Shown piece after piece: positions 25,629 through 33,726 of a stretch of DNA of 64,000 bases (the first letter of the stretch is position 1; the number at the start of each line of letters is the position of its first letter). The notes beneath the pieces are model-generated. The model did not search any database and was not told where the DNA came from. It worked only from the letters and a program-made list of their open reading frames with translations. A program made the position numbers and the translations under genes. The stretch lies in assembly GCF_017599305.1 (NCBI RefSeq), contig NZ_JAGFWR010000009.1:124001-188000 (forward strand). Reading direction: 5' to 3'. The stretch comes from Micromonospora antibiotica (GTDB taxonomy: Bacteria > Actinomycetota > Actinomycetes > Mycobacteriales > Micromonosporaceae).

Positions 25629-26738
25629 GTGCGTGAAGCAGTCACCCAGGCCCGGCGGATCGTCGTCAAGATCGGTTCGTCCTCGCTGACCACCGCCACC
25701 GGCGGCCTGGACGAGACCCGGGTGGACACCCTGGTGGACGCCCTCGCCGCGCTCGCCGCCGCCGGCCGCGAGGTGGTGCTGGTCTCCTCCGGGGCGATCG
25801 CCGCCGGGCTCGCCCCGCTCGGGCTCCCCCGCCGCCCGCGTGACCTGGCCACCCAGCAGGCCGCCGCCAGCGTCGGCCAGGGCCTGCTGATCGGCCGGTA
25901 CGCGGCCGGCTTCGCCCGGCACCGGCTCACCGTCGGGCAGGTCCTGCTCACCGTCGACGACGTGACCCGGCGGGCGCACTACCGCAACGCGTACCGGACC
26001 CTGCGCAAGCTGCTCGACCTGCGGGCGGTGCCGATCGTCAACGAGAACGACACGGTCGCCACCGAGGAGATCCGGTTCGGCGACAACGACCGGCTGGCCG
26101 CCCTGGTCGCCGCCCTGGTCGACGCCGACCTGCTGGTGCTGCTCTCCGACGTCGACGCGTTGTGGACCGGCGACCCGACCCGCCCCGGCAGCACCCGGAT
26201 CACCGAGGTACGCGGCGAGGCCGACCTGGCCGGCGTCGACATCGGCAGAACCGGCCGGGCCGGTGTCGGCACCGGCGGCATGGTCACCAAGGTGGAAGCG
26301 GCCCGGATCGCCACCGGCTTCGGCATCCCGGTGGTGCTGACCGCCGCCCCGCTGGCCGGCGACGCGCTGGCCGGGCAACCGGTGGGCACGTTCTTCCACC
26401 CGGCCCGGCGACGCCCGGCGGCCCGGCTGTTCTGGCTGGCGCACGCCACCGCACCCCGGGGGCGGCTGCACCTCGACCCGGGCGCGGTGCAGGCCGTGGT
26501 GGGCCGGCGCAAGTCGCTGCTGCCGGCCGGGATCACCGCCGTGGACGGCACCTTCACCGCCGGCGACCCGGTGGACCTGGTGGACGTCGACGGGGCGTCG
26601 GTGGCCCGGGGACTGGTCAACTACGACGCGGTGGAGCTGCCCGGCCTGCTCGGCCGGTCCACCGGGGAACTCGCCGCGGCGCTCGGCCCGGCGTACGAAC
26701 GTGAGGTCGTCCACCGCGACGACCTGGTGCTGCTGTGA
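25629..26738 (+). CDS. proB: Glutamate 5-kinase
   Basis: A 369-residue enzyme that phosphorylates glutamate in the first step of proline synthesis. The amino-acid-kinase domain (residues about 8-255) has RRIVVKIGSSSLT, the VLVSSGAIAAG loop, VPIVNENDTVA and GTGGMVTKVEAA. A PUA domain follows (about 275-360, GRLHLDPGA to VARGLVNY). The GTG at 25629 was chosen because it starts just before the conserved kinase strand and the upstream extension is not conserved in character. proA follows 49 bp later. Confidence 0.95.
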   Translation: MREAVTQARRIVVKIGSSSLTTATGGLDETRVDTLVDALAALAAAGREVVLVSSGAIAAGLAPLGLPRRPRDLATQQAAASVGQGLLIGRYAAGFARHRLTVGQVLLTVDDVTRRAHYRNAYRTLRKLLDLRAVPIVNENDTVATEEIRFGDNDRLAALVAALVDADLLVLLSDVDALWTGDPTRPGSTRITEVRGEADLAGVDIGRTGRAGVGTGGMVTKVEAARIATGFGIPVVLTAAPLAGDALAGQPVGTFFHPARRRPAARLFWLAHATAPRGRLHLDPGAVQAVVGRRKSLLPAGITAVDGTFTAGDPVDLVDVDGASVARGLVNYDAVELPGLLGRSTGELAAALGPAYEREVVHRDDLVLL

Positions 26739-26787
26739 CGTCAGGCGTCCCACGCGGACGCTTCCGGAAGATCCGAAGGAGTACGCA

Positions 26788-28029
26788 ATGAGCGTCGTCG
26801 AGCAGGCCCGGCGGGCCCGGGACGCGGCGGAGGCCCTCGCCGTGGCCACCCGTACGGTCAAGGATGGCGCGCTGCACGCGATGGCCGACGCGCTGGTGGC
26901 GCGTACGCCGGAGATCCTCACCGCGAACGCGGCGGACCTGGCGGCCGGGCGGGAGGCCGGGCTGAGCGCGGCCGTGCTGGACCGGCTCGCCCTCGACGCG
27001 GGTCGGGTGGCCGGCATCGCCGACGCGCTGCGCCAGATGGCCGCACTGCCCGACCCGGTGGGCGAGGTGGTCCGGGGTTCGACCCTGCCCAACGGGCTGG
27101 AGCTGCGGCAGGTGCGGGTGCCGTTCGGGGTGGTCGGCATCATCTACGAGGCCCGGCCCAACGTGACGGTGGACGCCGCCGGCATCTGCCTGAAGTCCGG
27201 CAACGCGGCGCTGCTGCGCGGGTCGTCCTCGGCGGCGCACTCCAACGCGGCGCTGGTGGCGGTGCTGCGCGACGCGGTCGCCGGGGCCGGGCTGCCGGCC
27301 GACGCGGTGCAGTTGCTCGACGCCGGCTCCCGGGACTCGGTCAAGGAGCTGATGCGGGCCCGGGGCCTGGTCGACGTGCTGATCCCGCGCGGCGGCGCGT
27401 CGCTGATCCGCACCGTGGTCGAGGAGTCGACGGTGCCGGTGATCGAGACCGGGGTGGGCAACTGCCACGTCTACGTGGACGCCGCCGCCGACCAGGCCAA
27501 GGCGGTGGCGATCGCCCTGAACGCCAAGACCCAGCGGCTGAGCACCTGCAACACCGCCGAGTCGCTGCTGGTGCACGCCGACGTCGCCGACGCGTTCCTG
27601 CCGGTCGTGCTGGCCGCGTTCGCCGAGGCCGGGGTGACCGTGCACGGCTCCCCCGAGGTCGCCGCGTACTCCCCCGCCGTGGTGGCCGCCACCGACGAGG
27701 ACTTCGCCACCGAATACCTCTCGGCCGACATCTCCGTCGCCGTCGTCGACTCGCTCGACGCGGCGGTCGCGCACATCCGCCGCTACGGCACCGGGCACAC
27801 CGAGGCGATCGTCACCGACTCGCAGGCCGCCGCCCGGGAGTTCGTGGCCCGGGTCGACGCGGCGGCGGTGATGGTCAACGCCTCCACCCGGTTCACCGAC
27901 GGCGGCGAGTTCGGCTTCGGTGCGGAGATCGGCATCTCCACCCAGAAGCTGCACGCCCGGGGGCCGATGGGGCTGCCCGAGCTGACCTCCACCAAGTACG
28001 TGGTGACCGGCGACGGTCACCTGCGCTGA
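26788..28029 (+). CDS. proA: Gamma-glutamyl phosphate reductase
   Basis: A 413-residue NADPH-dependent aldehyde-dehydrogenase-fold enzyme, second step of proline synthesis. Seen: VPFGVVGIIYEARPNVTVDA, the ALLRGSSSA segment, LIPRGGASLIR, and the catalytic-Cys region TQRLSTCNTAESLL. The ATG at 26788 has AAGGAG seven bases upstream. proBA is a two-gene operon. Confidence 0.96.
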   Translation: MSVVEQARRARDAAEALAVATRTVKDGALHAMADALVARTPEILTANAADLAAGREAGLSAAVLDRLALDAGRVAGIADALRQMAALPDPVGEVVRGSTLPNGLELRQVRVPFGVVGIIYEARPNVTVDAAGICLKSGNAALLRGSSSAAHSNAALVAVLRDAVAGAGLPADAVQLLDAGSRDSVKELMRARGLVDVLIPRGGASLIRTVVEESTVPVIETGVGNCHVYVDAAADQAKAVAIALNAKTQRLSTCNTAESLLVHADVADAFLPVVLAAFAEAGVTVHGSPEVAAYSPAVVAATDEDFATEYLSADISVAVVDSLDAAVAHIRRYGTGHTEAIVTDSQAAAREFVARVDAAAVMVNASTRFTDGGEFGFGAEIGISTQKLHARGPMGLPELTSTKYVVTGDGHLR

Positions 28030-28035
28030 GCCGCT

Positions 28036-28054
28036 CCCCGGGTCACGCCCGGGG
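28036..28054. terminator. Short GC hairpin after proA
   Basis: CCCCGGG (28036-28042) pairs with CCCGGGG (28048-28054), a 7-bp stem, between the convergent proA and SHC-repeat gene stops. It is weaker than the other hairpins in the window. Confidence 0.4.
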
Positions 28055-28060
28055 CCGGGG

Positions 28061-29014
28061 TCACCAGGTGCCGGGCTCGTCGTCCGTCGGCGGTGGGACC
28101 GGCCGGGCCCGGCGCACGACAGGTGAGCCGGGTGGCGTCACCGGCGAGCCCATCGGGGCGCTCGGGGAGCCCGGCGGCAGGACCGGGCCGATCGGCCGGC
28201 AGGCGCGGATCGCGGTCAGCGTGGTGTGCACGTCGAACTGGTGGCCGTCGTCGCTGTCCCAGCCGCCGTCGCTGCGCTGGGTCTCGGCGAGCCGCTTGCG
28301 GGCCGACACCAGCACCCACTGCTCCTCGCCCACCTCCACCCGGCGCAGGGTGGCGGCCAGCGCGGCGGTGTCCGCCGGGGACAGCTGCGGCATCCGTTCG
28401 GCCAGCACCGCCTGGATCCGGGCCGACTCGTAGTAGAGCTGCTGGCGGTGCAGCACCGCCGCGCTCAGCCAGCCGGCGGCGAGGAAGGACGGCCAGCTGC
28501 CGTCCGGGGCGAGCTGCCCGGCCAGGGCCTGCGCCGCCGCCTGCACCACCCCGGCGTACGCGCCGCCGACGCGGTTGTCCAGCGGGCCTGCGGCACGGGC
28601 GTCCCGACCGGCGACGCTGAGCCAGAACGCGGCGTTGGCCGAGAGGTAGAGCCGGGCCTCCGGGTCACCCGGGGTGGCCCACTCGGGGGCGCTGCCGGCC
28701 AGCCTCGGGTCCTCGTCCCAGCCGCCGTCGGGCAGTTGCCGGGCAGCCAGCCAGTCCAGGGCGTGCCGGGCGGCGGGCCGGCCGAGCGCGCCGAGATCGT
28801 CCAGTTCGGCCAGGCGGAAACAGGTGGCGTCGATGGACGGGACCTCACCGCCGAGCACCGCCGGCCAGCCGCCGTCGACGGTCTGCCCGACCTCGGCCGC
28901 GTCGAGCAGGTCGGGGGGCACGGGGGCACCGGTGCGCAGCCGGGACAGCCGGGCGCGGTCCACCGCGTCGCCGTGCGCCACGACGAAACCTATCGCCGCA
29001 TCCAAGTCCACCAC
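28061..29014 (-). CDS. Squalene-cyclase/prenyltransferase-repeat protein
   Basis: About 317 residues with four QW-type repeats (QTVDGGWPAV, QLPDGGWDED, QLAPDGSWPSF, QRSDGGWDSDDG) of the alpha/alpha toroid fold. No DXDD catalytic acid motif is visible, so it is not a normal hopene cyclase. Proteins of this kind are common in Actinobacteria and uncharacterised. The GTG at 29014 (VVDLDAAIGFV) is my start; the frame is open further upstream without RBS. The C-terminus is Pro-rich. Confidence 0.8.
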   Translation of the reverse strand: MVDLDAAIGFVVAHGDAVDRARLSRLRTGAPVPPDLLDAAEVGQTVDGGWPAVLGGEVPSIDATCFRLAELDDLGALGRPAARHALDWLAARQLPDGGWDEDPRLAGSAPEWATPGDPEARLYLSANAAFWLSVAGRDARAAGPLDNRVGGAYAGVVQAAAQALAGQLAPDGSWPSFLAAGWLSAAVLHRQQLYYESARIQAVLAERMPQLSPADTAALAATLRRVEVGEEQWVLVSARKRLAETQRSDGGWDSDDGHQFDVHTTLTAIRACRPIGPVLPPGSPSAPMGSPVTPPGSPVVRRARPVPPPTDDEPGTW

Positions 29015-29063
29015 GGCGCAGACGCTACCGGCGCGGACGCGATCCCGCCTCGGGGAATCGGTC

Positions 29064-29098
29064 GGGGCCGGGGGCGGTTCGTCGCCGCCCCCGGCCCC
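29064..29098 (-). terminator. Perfect 14-bp hairpin after moeZ
   Basis: GGGGCCGGGGGCGG (29064-29077) pairs exactly with 29085-29098, loop TTCGTCG. It starts about 10 bases past the moeZ stop on the minus strand. Confidence 0.75.
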
Positions 29099-29107
29099 GG
29101 TCACCGG

Positions 29108-30289
29108 TCAGTACGCGGGCAGCGAGGGATCGATCTGCTTGATCCAGGAGAGCACCCCGCCCTGGACGTGCACCGCGTCGCGGAACCCGGCGGCCTTCAG
29201 CGCGGCGAGCGCCTCGGCCGAGCGGACCCCGGACTTGCAGTGCAGCACGACCTGCTTGTCCTGCGGGAGTTTCGCCAGCGCCTCACCGGAGATGATCTCG
29301 CCCTTAGGGATCAGGGTGGAGCCGGGGATCCGGACGATCTCGTACTCGGCGGGCTCCCGGACGTCGACCAGGAAGATGTCCTTGCCGGCGTCCTGCCACT
29401 CCTTGAGCTCGGTGGCGGTGATGGTCGAGTCGATGATCGCCTCCTGGGCCGCCTCGGAGACCGCGCCGCAGAAGTCCTCGTAGTCCTCCAGCAGGTCGGT
29501 GACCGTGGGGTTCTCCCCGCAGAGCACGCAGTTCGGGTCCTTGCGGATCTTGATCTTGCGGTATTCCATCTCCAGCGCGTCGTAGACCATCAGCCGGCCG
29601 ACCAGCGGCTCGCCGATTCCGGCGAGCAGCTTGATCGCCTCGTTGACCTGGATCGAGCCGATCGACGCGCAGAGCACGCCGAGCACGCCGCCCTCGGCGC
29701 AGGACGGCACCATGCCGGGCGGCGGGGGCTCCGGGTAGAGGCAGCGGTAGCAGGGGCCGTGCTCGGCCCAGAAGACCGACGCCTGACCGTCGAACCGGTA
29801 GATCGACCCCCAGACGTACGGCTTGCCGAGCAGCACCGCCGCGTCGTTGACCATGTAGCGGGTGGCGAAGTTGTCGGTGCCGTCGACGATCAGGTCGTAC
29901 CGGGCGAAGATGTCCCGGACGTTCTCCCGGTCGAGGGCGGTGTTGTGGATCTCCACCTGGACCAGCGGGTTGATCTCGCGGATCGACGCGGCGGCGGACT
30001 CGGCCTTGGACCGGCCGATGTCGGAGACGCCGTGGATGATCTGGCGCTGGAGGTTGGACTCGTCGACGGTGTCGAAGTCGATGATGCCGAGCGTCCCGAC
30101 CCCGGCGGCGGCCAGGTACATCAGGGCCGGCGAGCCGAGGCCACCGGCACCCACACAGAGCACCCGGGCGTTCTTCAACCGCTTCTGCCCCTCGACCCCC
30201 ACATCGGGGATGATCAGGTGACGGGAGTAACGACGGATCTCGTCAACGGTCAGCTCGGCGGCGGGTTCGACGAGCGGGGGCAACGACAC
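29108..30289 (-). CDS. moeZ: Adenylyltransferase/sulfurtransferase MoeZ
   Basis: A 393-residue fusion of a ThiF/MoeB adenylyltransferase (residues about 15-280) and a rhodanese domain (about 285-390). The nucleotide loop is VLCVGAGGLGSPAL, zinc cysteines are in CYRCLYP and CVLCG, and the sulfurtransferase Cys is in LHCKSGVRSAEAL. It activates ubiquitin-like sulfur carriers for molybdopterin, thiamine or cysteine and thioamide biosynthesis in Actinobacteria. No carrier-protein gene is adjacent. Start near 30289 (MSLPPLVEPA). Confidence 0.95.
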   Translation of the reverse strand: MSLPPLVEPAAELTVDEIRRYSRHLIIPDVGVEGQKRLKNARVLCVGAGGLGSPALMYLAAAGVGTLGIIDFDTVDESNLQRQIIHGVSDIGRSKAESAAASIREINPLVQVEIHNTALDRENVRDIFARYDLIVDGTDNFATRYMVNDAAVLLGKPYVWGSIYRFDGQASVFWAEHGPCYRCLYPEPPPPGMVPSCAEGGVLGVLCASIGSIQVNEAIKLLAGIGEPLVGRLMVYDALEMEYRKIKIRKDPNCVLCGENPTVTDLLEDYEDFCGAVSEAAQEAIIDSTITATELKEWQDAGKDIFLVDVREPAEYEIVRIPGSTLIPKGEIISGEALAKLPQDKQVVLHCKSGVRSAEALAALKAAGFRDAVHVQGGVLSWIKQIDPSLPAY

Positions 30290-30399
30290 GGTGGACTCCC
30301 CGGTGATCGGCTGATGGCGAACCGAGCCATTGTCGCTCGGCCCACCACCCCTCGGCCATGAGCAGTGACACCCCGTCCGACATACGGGAGGGGAATAAC

Positions 30400-31377
30400 T
30401 CAGGCGCCGGGGATCAGCTCGCCGGAGTAGCGGGAGCCGTCGACGTACGGCCAGGCGTTGGCCACGCAGCCGTCCAGCCCGTACGTCTGCTGCTGCATCA
30501 CCGGGGCCGGCTCGCCGAGCCCGGGGCAGGCCTGGTGTTCCTCGCCCAGTTCGTGCCCCACCTCGTGGTTGACCACGTACGTCCGGTAGACCGACAGCGG
30601 TGCCCCGTAGTCCGGCACGGCGTCCATCCAGCGGGCCAGGTTGATGACCACCCGACCGGGCAGCCGGCAGGAGGTGTAGCCCTCGGTGTCCAGCCCACCT
30701 TCCGCGCAGATCCGCTCGGAGGTGGCCGGGGTGGCGAGATAGATGGTGAAGTCGGCGGCGGCCACCTCCGGCACCCGCTGGAACCGTAGTTCGCCGGAGC
30801 GGATCCAGCTGTTCGGGTCACCCAGGGTGGCGTCCACGGCGGCGGCGAACGCGTCCACGTCCTGACCGGTGCCCTGTTCGACCTCGATCCGGTAGCGGTG
30901 CAGCGGGCCGTCGGAGCCGTACACCTCGGAGCGGCCGTCTGCGGCGGTGAAGCGTCCGGGGCCGCTGCGCGGGTAGCCGGTGGGGGGTTGCCCGCCGTCG
31001 GGTCCGCCGGTCGGTCGTCCACCGCCCGTCCCGTCGGCCAGCCGCCCGGCGACCGGCGCGGGGTCTCCCGGGGGGTCGTCCGGGTAGAGGCCGACGAACC
31101 CGCCCGCGCCGAGCAGGACCAGGCCGAGCAGCACGGCCCGGCGACGCCGACGCCGCAACCGACGACTGCGGTACGACCCTCGCCGCCCCGCCGTGGGGTG
31201 GCTCGGCCCGCCGTGGCTCGGCCCGGTGTGGCTTCGCCCGCCGTGGTGCGGCTCGGTGTGCGGGTCGCGGTGGCGCGGGTCGCCGGGCTGCCACGCGGCG
31301 CGGTCGCTCGGGCATGGGTCGGGTGGGCCGGCGGCCGGCGGCTCCGGACGCCCGGCGGAGTCGGTCGGGGTGGTCAC
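30400..31377 (-). CDS. DUF3152 protein 1 (putative membrane-anchored metalloprotease)
   Basis: A 325-residue protein with an N-terminal cytoplasmic His/Pro-rich stretch (TEPHHGGRSHTGPSHGGPS), an Arg cluster, a membrane helix (about 80-98, AVLLGLVLLGAGGFVGLYP), then an outer DUF3152 domain. The HEVGHELGEEH motif (HEXXH plus a third His) resembles a zinc protease site and is followed by APVMQQQTYG and a Cys pair. Most of the paralogue at 31541 has the same layout. Start GTG 31377 is judged from the frame. Function unknown. Confidence 0.85.
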   Translation of the reverse strand: MTTPTDSAGRPEPPAAGPPDPCPSDRAAWQPGDPRHRDPHTEPHHGGRSHTGPSHGGPSHPTAGRRGSYRSRRLRRRRRRAVLLGLVLLGAGGFVGLYPDDPPGDPAPVAGRLADGTGGGRPTGGPDGGQPPTGYPRSGPGRFTAADGRSEVYGSDGPLHRYRIEVEQGTGQDVDAFAAAVDATLGDPNSWIRSGELRFQRVPEVAAADFTIYLATPATSERICAEGGLDTEGYTSCRLPGRVVINLARWMDAVPDYGAPLSVYRTYVVNHEVGHELGEEHQACPGLGEPAPVMQQQTYGLDGCVANAWPYVDGSRYSGELIPGA

Positions 31378-31466
31378 CCGTCCAGCATGGCAGACTAATC
31401 GGGCATATTAGCGTTATTGCCACTTATTACGAGAGGATGTTTCACATCCCCCGGAACGACCCGCCC

Positions 31467-31554
31467 CGGCGGGTTCAGCGTTCCGGGCCGGCGGGTTCAG
31501 CGCGCCGGCCCGGCGGGTTCAGCGCGCCGGGCCGGCGGGTTCAGCGCGCCGGGC
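31467..31554. repeat. Four 22-bp tandem units overlapping a gene end
   Basis: Units of CGGCGGGTTCAGCGCGCCGG plus two bases at 31467, 31489, 31511 and 31533. The fourth contains the stop codon of the DUF3152 gene at 31541; since 22 is not a multiple of 3, copies fall in other frames after the stop. The 31378-31466 gap holds only a promoter-like AT-rich stretch near 31400. Confidence 0.9.
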
Positions 31555-32536
31555 CGGCGTACCGACGCCCATCCAGGTACGGCCACGGGTTCGCCGTGCA
31601 CCCCCGCAGGAACAACGACTGCTGCTGCATCACCGGTGCCGGCCGGCCCGCCCCCGGGCACCCCTCGTGGCGGTGCCCCAACTGGTGCCCCACCTCGTGG
31701 TTCACCACGTACGTCCGGTAGAGCGCCAACGGCACCCCGGCCCGGACGAAATGCGGCACCGACGTCCGCCACCGGTCCAGGTTGATGATCACCTTCCCCG
31801 GCGCGCGGCACGACGTGAACGGCACCCCACCGACCCGGATGTCCACCCCACCGGCCCGGCACAACCGACCCGCCGTGTTCCGGGTCGCCAACTGGACCGT
31901 GAAGTCGTACGGCGCGTCCCCCGGCACCCGGCGCAGCCGCAACCGCCCGCCGTCCACCCAGCTACCCGGCCCGGCCAGCGCCGCCTGCACCTGGTCGGAG
32001 AAGTCCCGGACGTCCTCACCGGAGCCGACCTCCACGGCCACCCGGTACCGCCGCAGCACACCGGACCGGCCCAGCGTCGCCCCGGCCCGGTCGTCGTAGG
32101 CGAAGGTGCCCCGGCCGGTCGCCGGGACCGGCCCGGACAACGCCAACGGCGGCACGGCCGTGGTCGGGCCATCCGCGCCGGCCTGCTCCGCCGACGGCAC
32201 CGCGACCGGCGGCACCGGCCCGGCCGCACCCGGCGGACCCGCACCGTCGGCGGGCCCGGCCCGCCCGAAGTCGCCGGCCGACCCCACGGCGTCCGACGCG
32301 TTGCCGGTCGCGGCCGACCCGCCGGGTGTCACCACCGGCCGGGCGACCAACCGACCGGTGCCCGACCCCGCACCCGTGGTCACCGCCAGCCCGCCGGAGA
32401 CCACCACCAACAGCAGCACGGTCGCCGACACCGCCGGACGCGGCCGGCCGGTGAAGACGGACGGACGGCGCAGGACCGTCCCGGGGCGGCGGATGCCACG
32501 GGCCCATCGCAGGCCGTGGCGCAGGAGGGCAGTCAT
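31541..32536 (-). CDS. DUF3152 protein 2 (paralogue of the neighbouring gene)
   Basis: A 331-residue relative of the protein at 30400: membrane helix (about 43-62, AVSATVLLLVVVSGGLAVTT), Pro/Ala-rich linker, then an outer domain with HEVGHQLGHRH, APVMQQQSLF and paired cysteines. The shared HEVGH...H motif is the zinc-site candidate. Start ATG 32536 lies five bases after the alpha/beta hydrolase stop, so the two genes form an operon. The last codons lie in the fourth 22-bp repeat. Confidence 0.85.
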   Translation of the reverse strand: MTALLRHGLRWARGIRRPGTVLRRPSVFTGRPRPAVSATVLLLVVVSGGLAVTTGAGSGTGRLVARPVVTPGGSAATGNASDAVGSAGDFGRAGPADGAGPPGAAGPVPPVAVPSAEQAGADGPTTAVPPLALSGPVPATGRGTFAYDDRAGATLGRSGVLRRYRVAVEVGSGEDVRDFSDQVQAALAGPGSWVDGGRLRLRRVPGDAPYDFTVQLATRNTAGRLCRAGGVDIRVGGVPFTSCRAPGKVIINLDRWRTSVPHFVRAGVPLALYRTYVVNHEVGHQLGHRHEGCPGAGRPAPVMQQQSLFLRGCTANPWPYLDGRRYAGPAR

Positions 32537-32541
32537 CCGGG

Positions 32542-33681
32542 TCAGGATGCCACCCCCGGCCGGCACGCCACGTCACCACCGGACTCCGGCGCGTCGCCCC
32601 CGCCGAACTCAAGCGCGGCACCCGCACCGGTTGACGGCACGTCCGCCCCACCGCCGGTCGTCGGCGCCGCGGCCCCGGCAGACGTCAGGTCCGCACCGCC
32701 GTCCGGTGGCCTGCCGGGCCGGGCAGGCGGCGTGGACCCCGCCGTCTCGGCGAGCAGGTGAAGCACGGCGCGGGCCACCGTACGCGGCACCTCCAACTGG
32801 GCCACGTGCCCGACGCCGGCCAGCATCATCAACCGGCTGTCCGGGATGATCCGGGCGGTCTGCGGGGCCACCCGGACGTCCACCAGCCGGTCCTTCATGC
32901 CCCCCACCACCAGGGTGGGCGCCTCGATCGCGGCGGCGATCCGCCACAGCGACCCCGGCCCCGGCAGGTACGACCGCAGGAAACTGGCCACCAGCCCCCG
33001 GAACGTCCGGACGTACGCGGCGGCGTAGTGCGTCGCCTCGTAGCGGACCCGGATCTCCTCAAGCGCCTCCTGCCGACGCTGCTCGCTGATCCGGCTCAGG
33101 TCGGCCACGCACGCCTCCATCGCCTGCCGGGCCATCACCTCCGGGGCGAGCTGGGCGAGCCGCCACGCGGCCAACCGCTCCCCCCGCGGGATGGCCAGCA
33201 GCGGCAGCATCCGCCCCTGCAACGAACGGCCGAAGTTCAGAAACGGCAGGGCCGGCGAGATCAGCGTCAGGGTCCGCACCAGGTCCGGCCGGCGACCGGC
33301 GACGTACACCGAGACCGCCCCGCCCAACGAGTTGCCGAACAGGTGCACCGGGCCCCGGCCGGAGTGCTCGATCCAGCGCACCACCCGGTCGGCGAACGCC
33401 GGGATGGTGTAGCGCAGCCCCGGCTCGCTGCGCCCGAAACCGGGCAGGTCGATCGCCTGCCCGTCGAGGCGGCCGGCGAGCAGGCCGGCGAGGTCCGTCC
33501 AGTTCTGCGACGAACCACCCAGCCCGTGCACGTACAGCGCGGGTTCCGCGTCCGGCCCGGTGGCCGGGGTGTCCCGGACGTAGGTGACCGTGCCGTCGAG
33601 GCGTACCGCCCGGCCGGGCCACGGTGGGGGCAGCCGGTGCGGGGGCAGGTGCTCCTCGGGCCAGAGGGCGGCGCGCTTCAT
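32542..33681 (-). CDS. Alpha/beta hydrolase
   Basis: A 379-residue hydrolase with the oxyanion loop YVHGLGGSSQNWTDL, nucleophile elbow LFGNSLGGAVSVY (Ser), and catalytic His in AGVGHVAQLE. An Asp in VVGGMKDRLVD is the acid candidate. About 60 extra residues at the C-terminus are Gly/Ala/Pro-rich. Start is ATG 33681 (MKRAALWPEEH). It is followed directly by a DUF3152 gene. Substrate unknown. Confidence 0.85.
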   Translation of the reverse strand: MKRAALWPEEHLPPHRLPPPWPGRAVRLDGTVTYVRDTPATGPDAEPALYVHGLGGSSQNWTDLAGLLAGRLDGQAIDLPGFGRSEPGLRYTIPAFADRVVRWIEHSGRGPVHLFGNSLGGAVSVYVAGRRPDLVRTLTLISPALPFLNFGRSLQGRMLPLLAIPRGERLAAWRLAQLAPEVMARQAMEACVADLSRISEQRRQEALEEIRVRYEATHYAAAYVRTFRGLVASFLRSYLPGPGSLWRIAAAIEAPTLVVGGMKDRLVDVRVAPQTARIIPDSRLMMLAGVGHVAQLEVPRTVARAVLHLLAETAGSTPPARPGRPPDGGADLTSAGAAAPTTGGGADVPSTGAGAALEFGGGDAPESGGDVACRPGVAS

Positions 33682-33726
33682 ACCGGCAGTGTTACCGCCC
33701 CGACCCCTCGCCGACAACGTGCCAGG

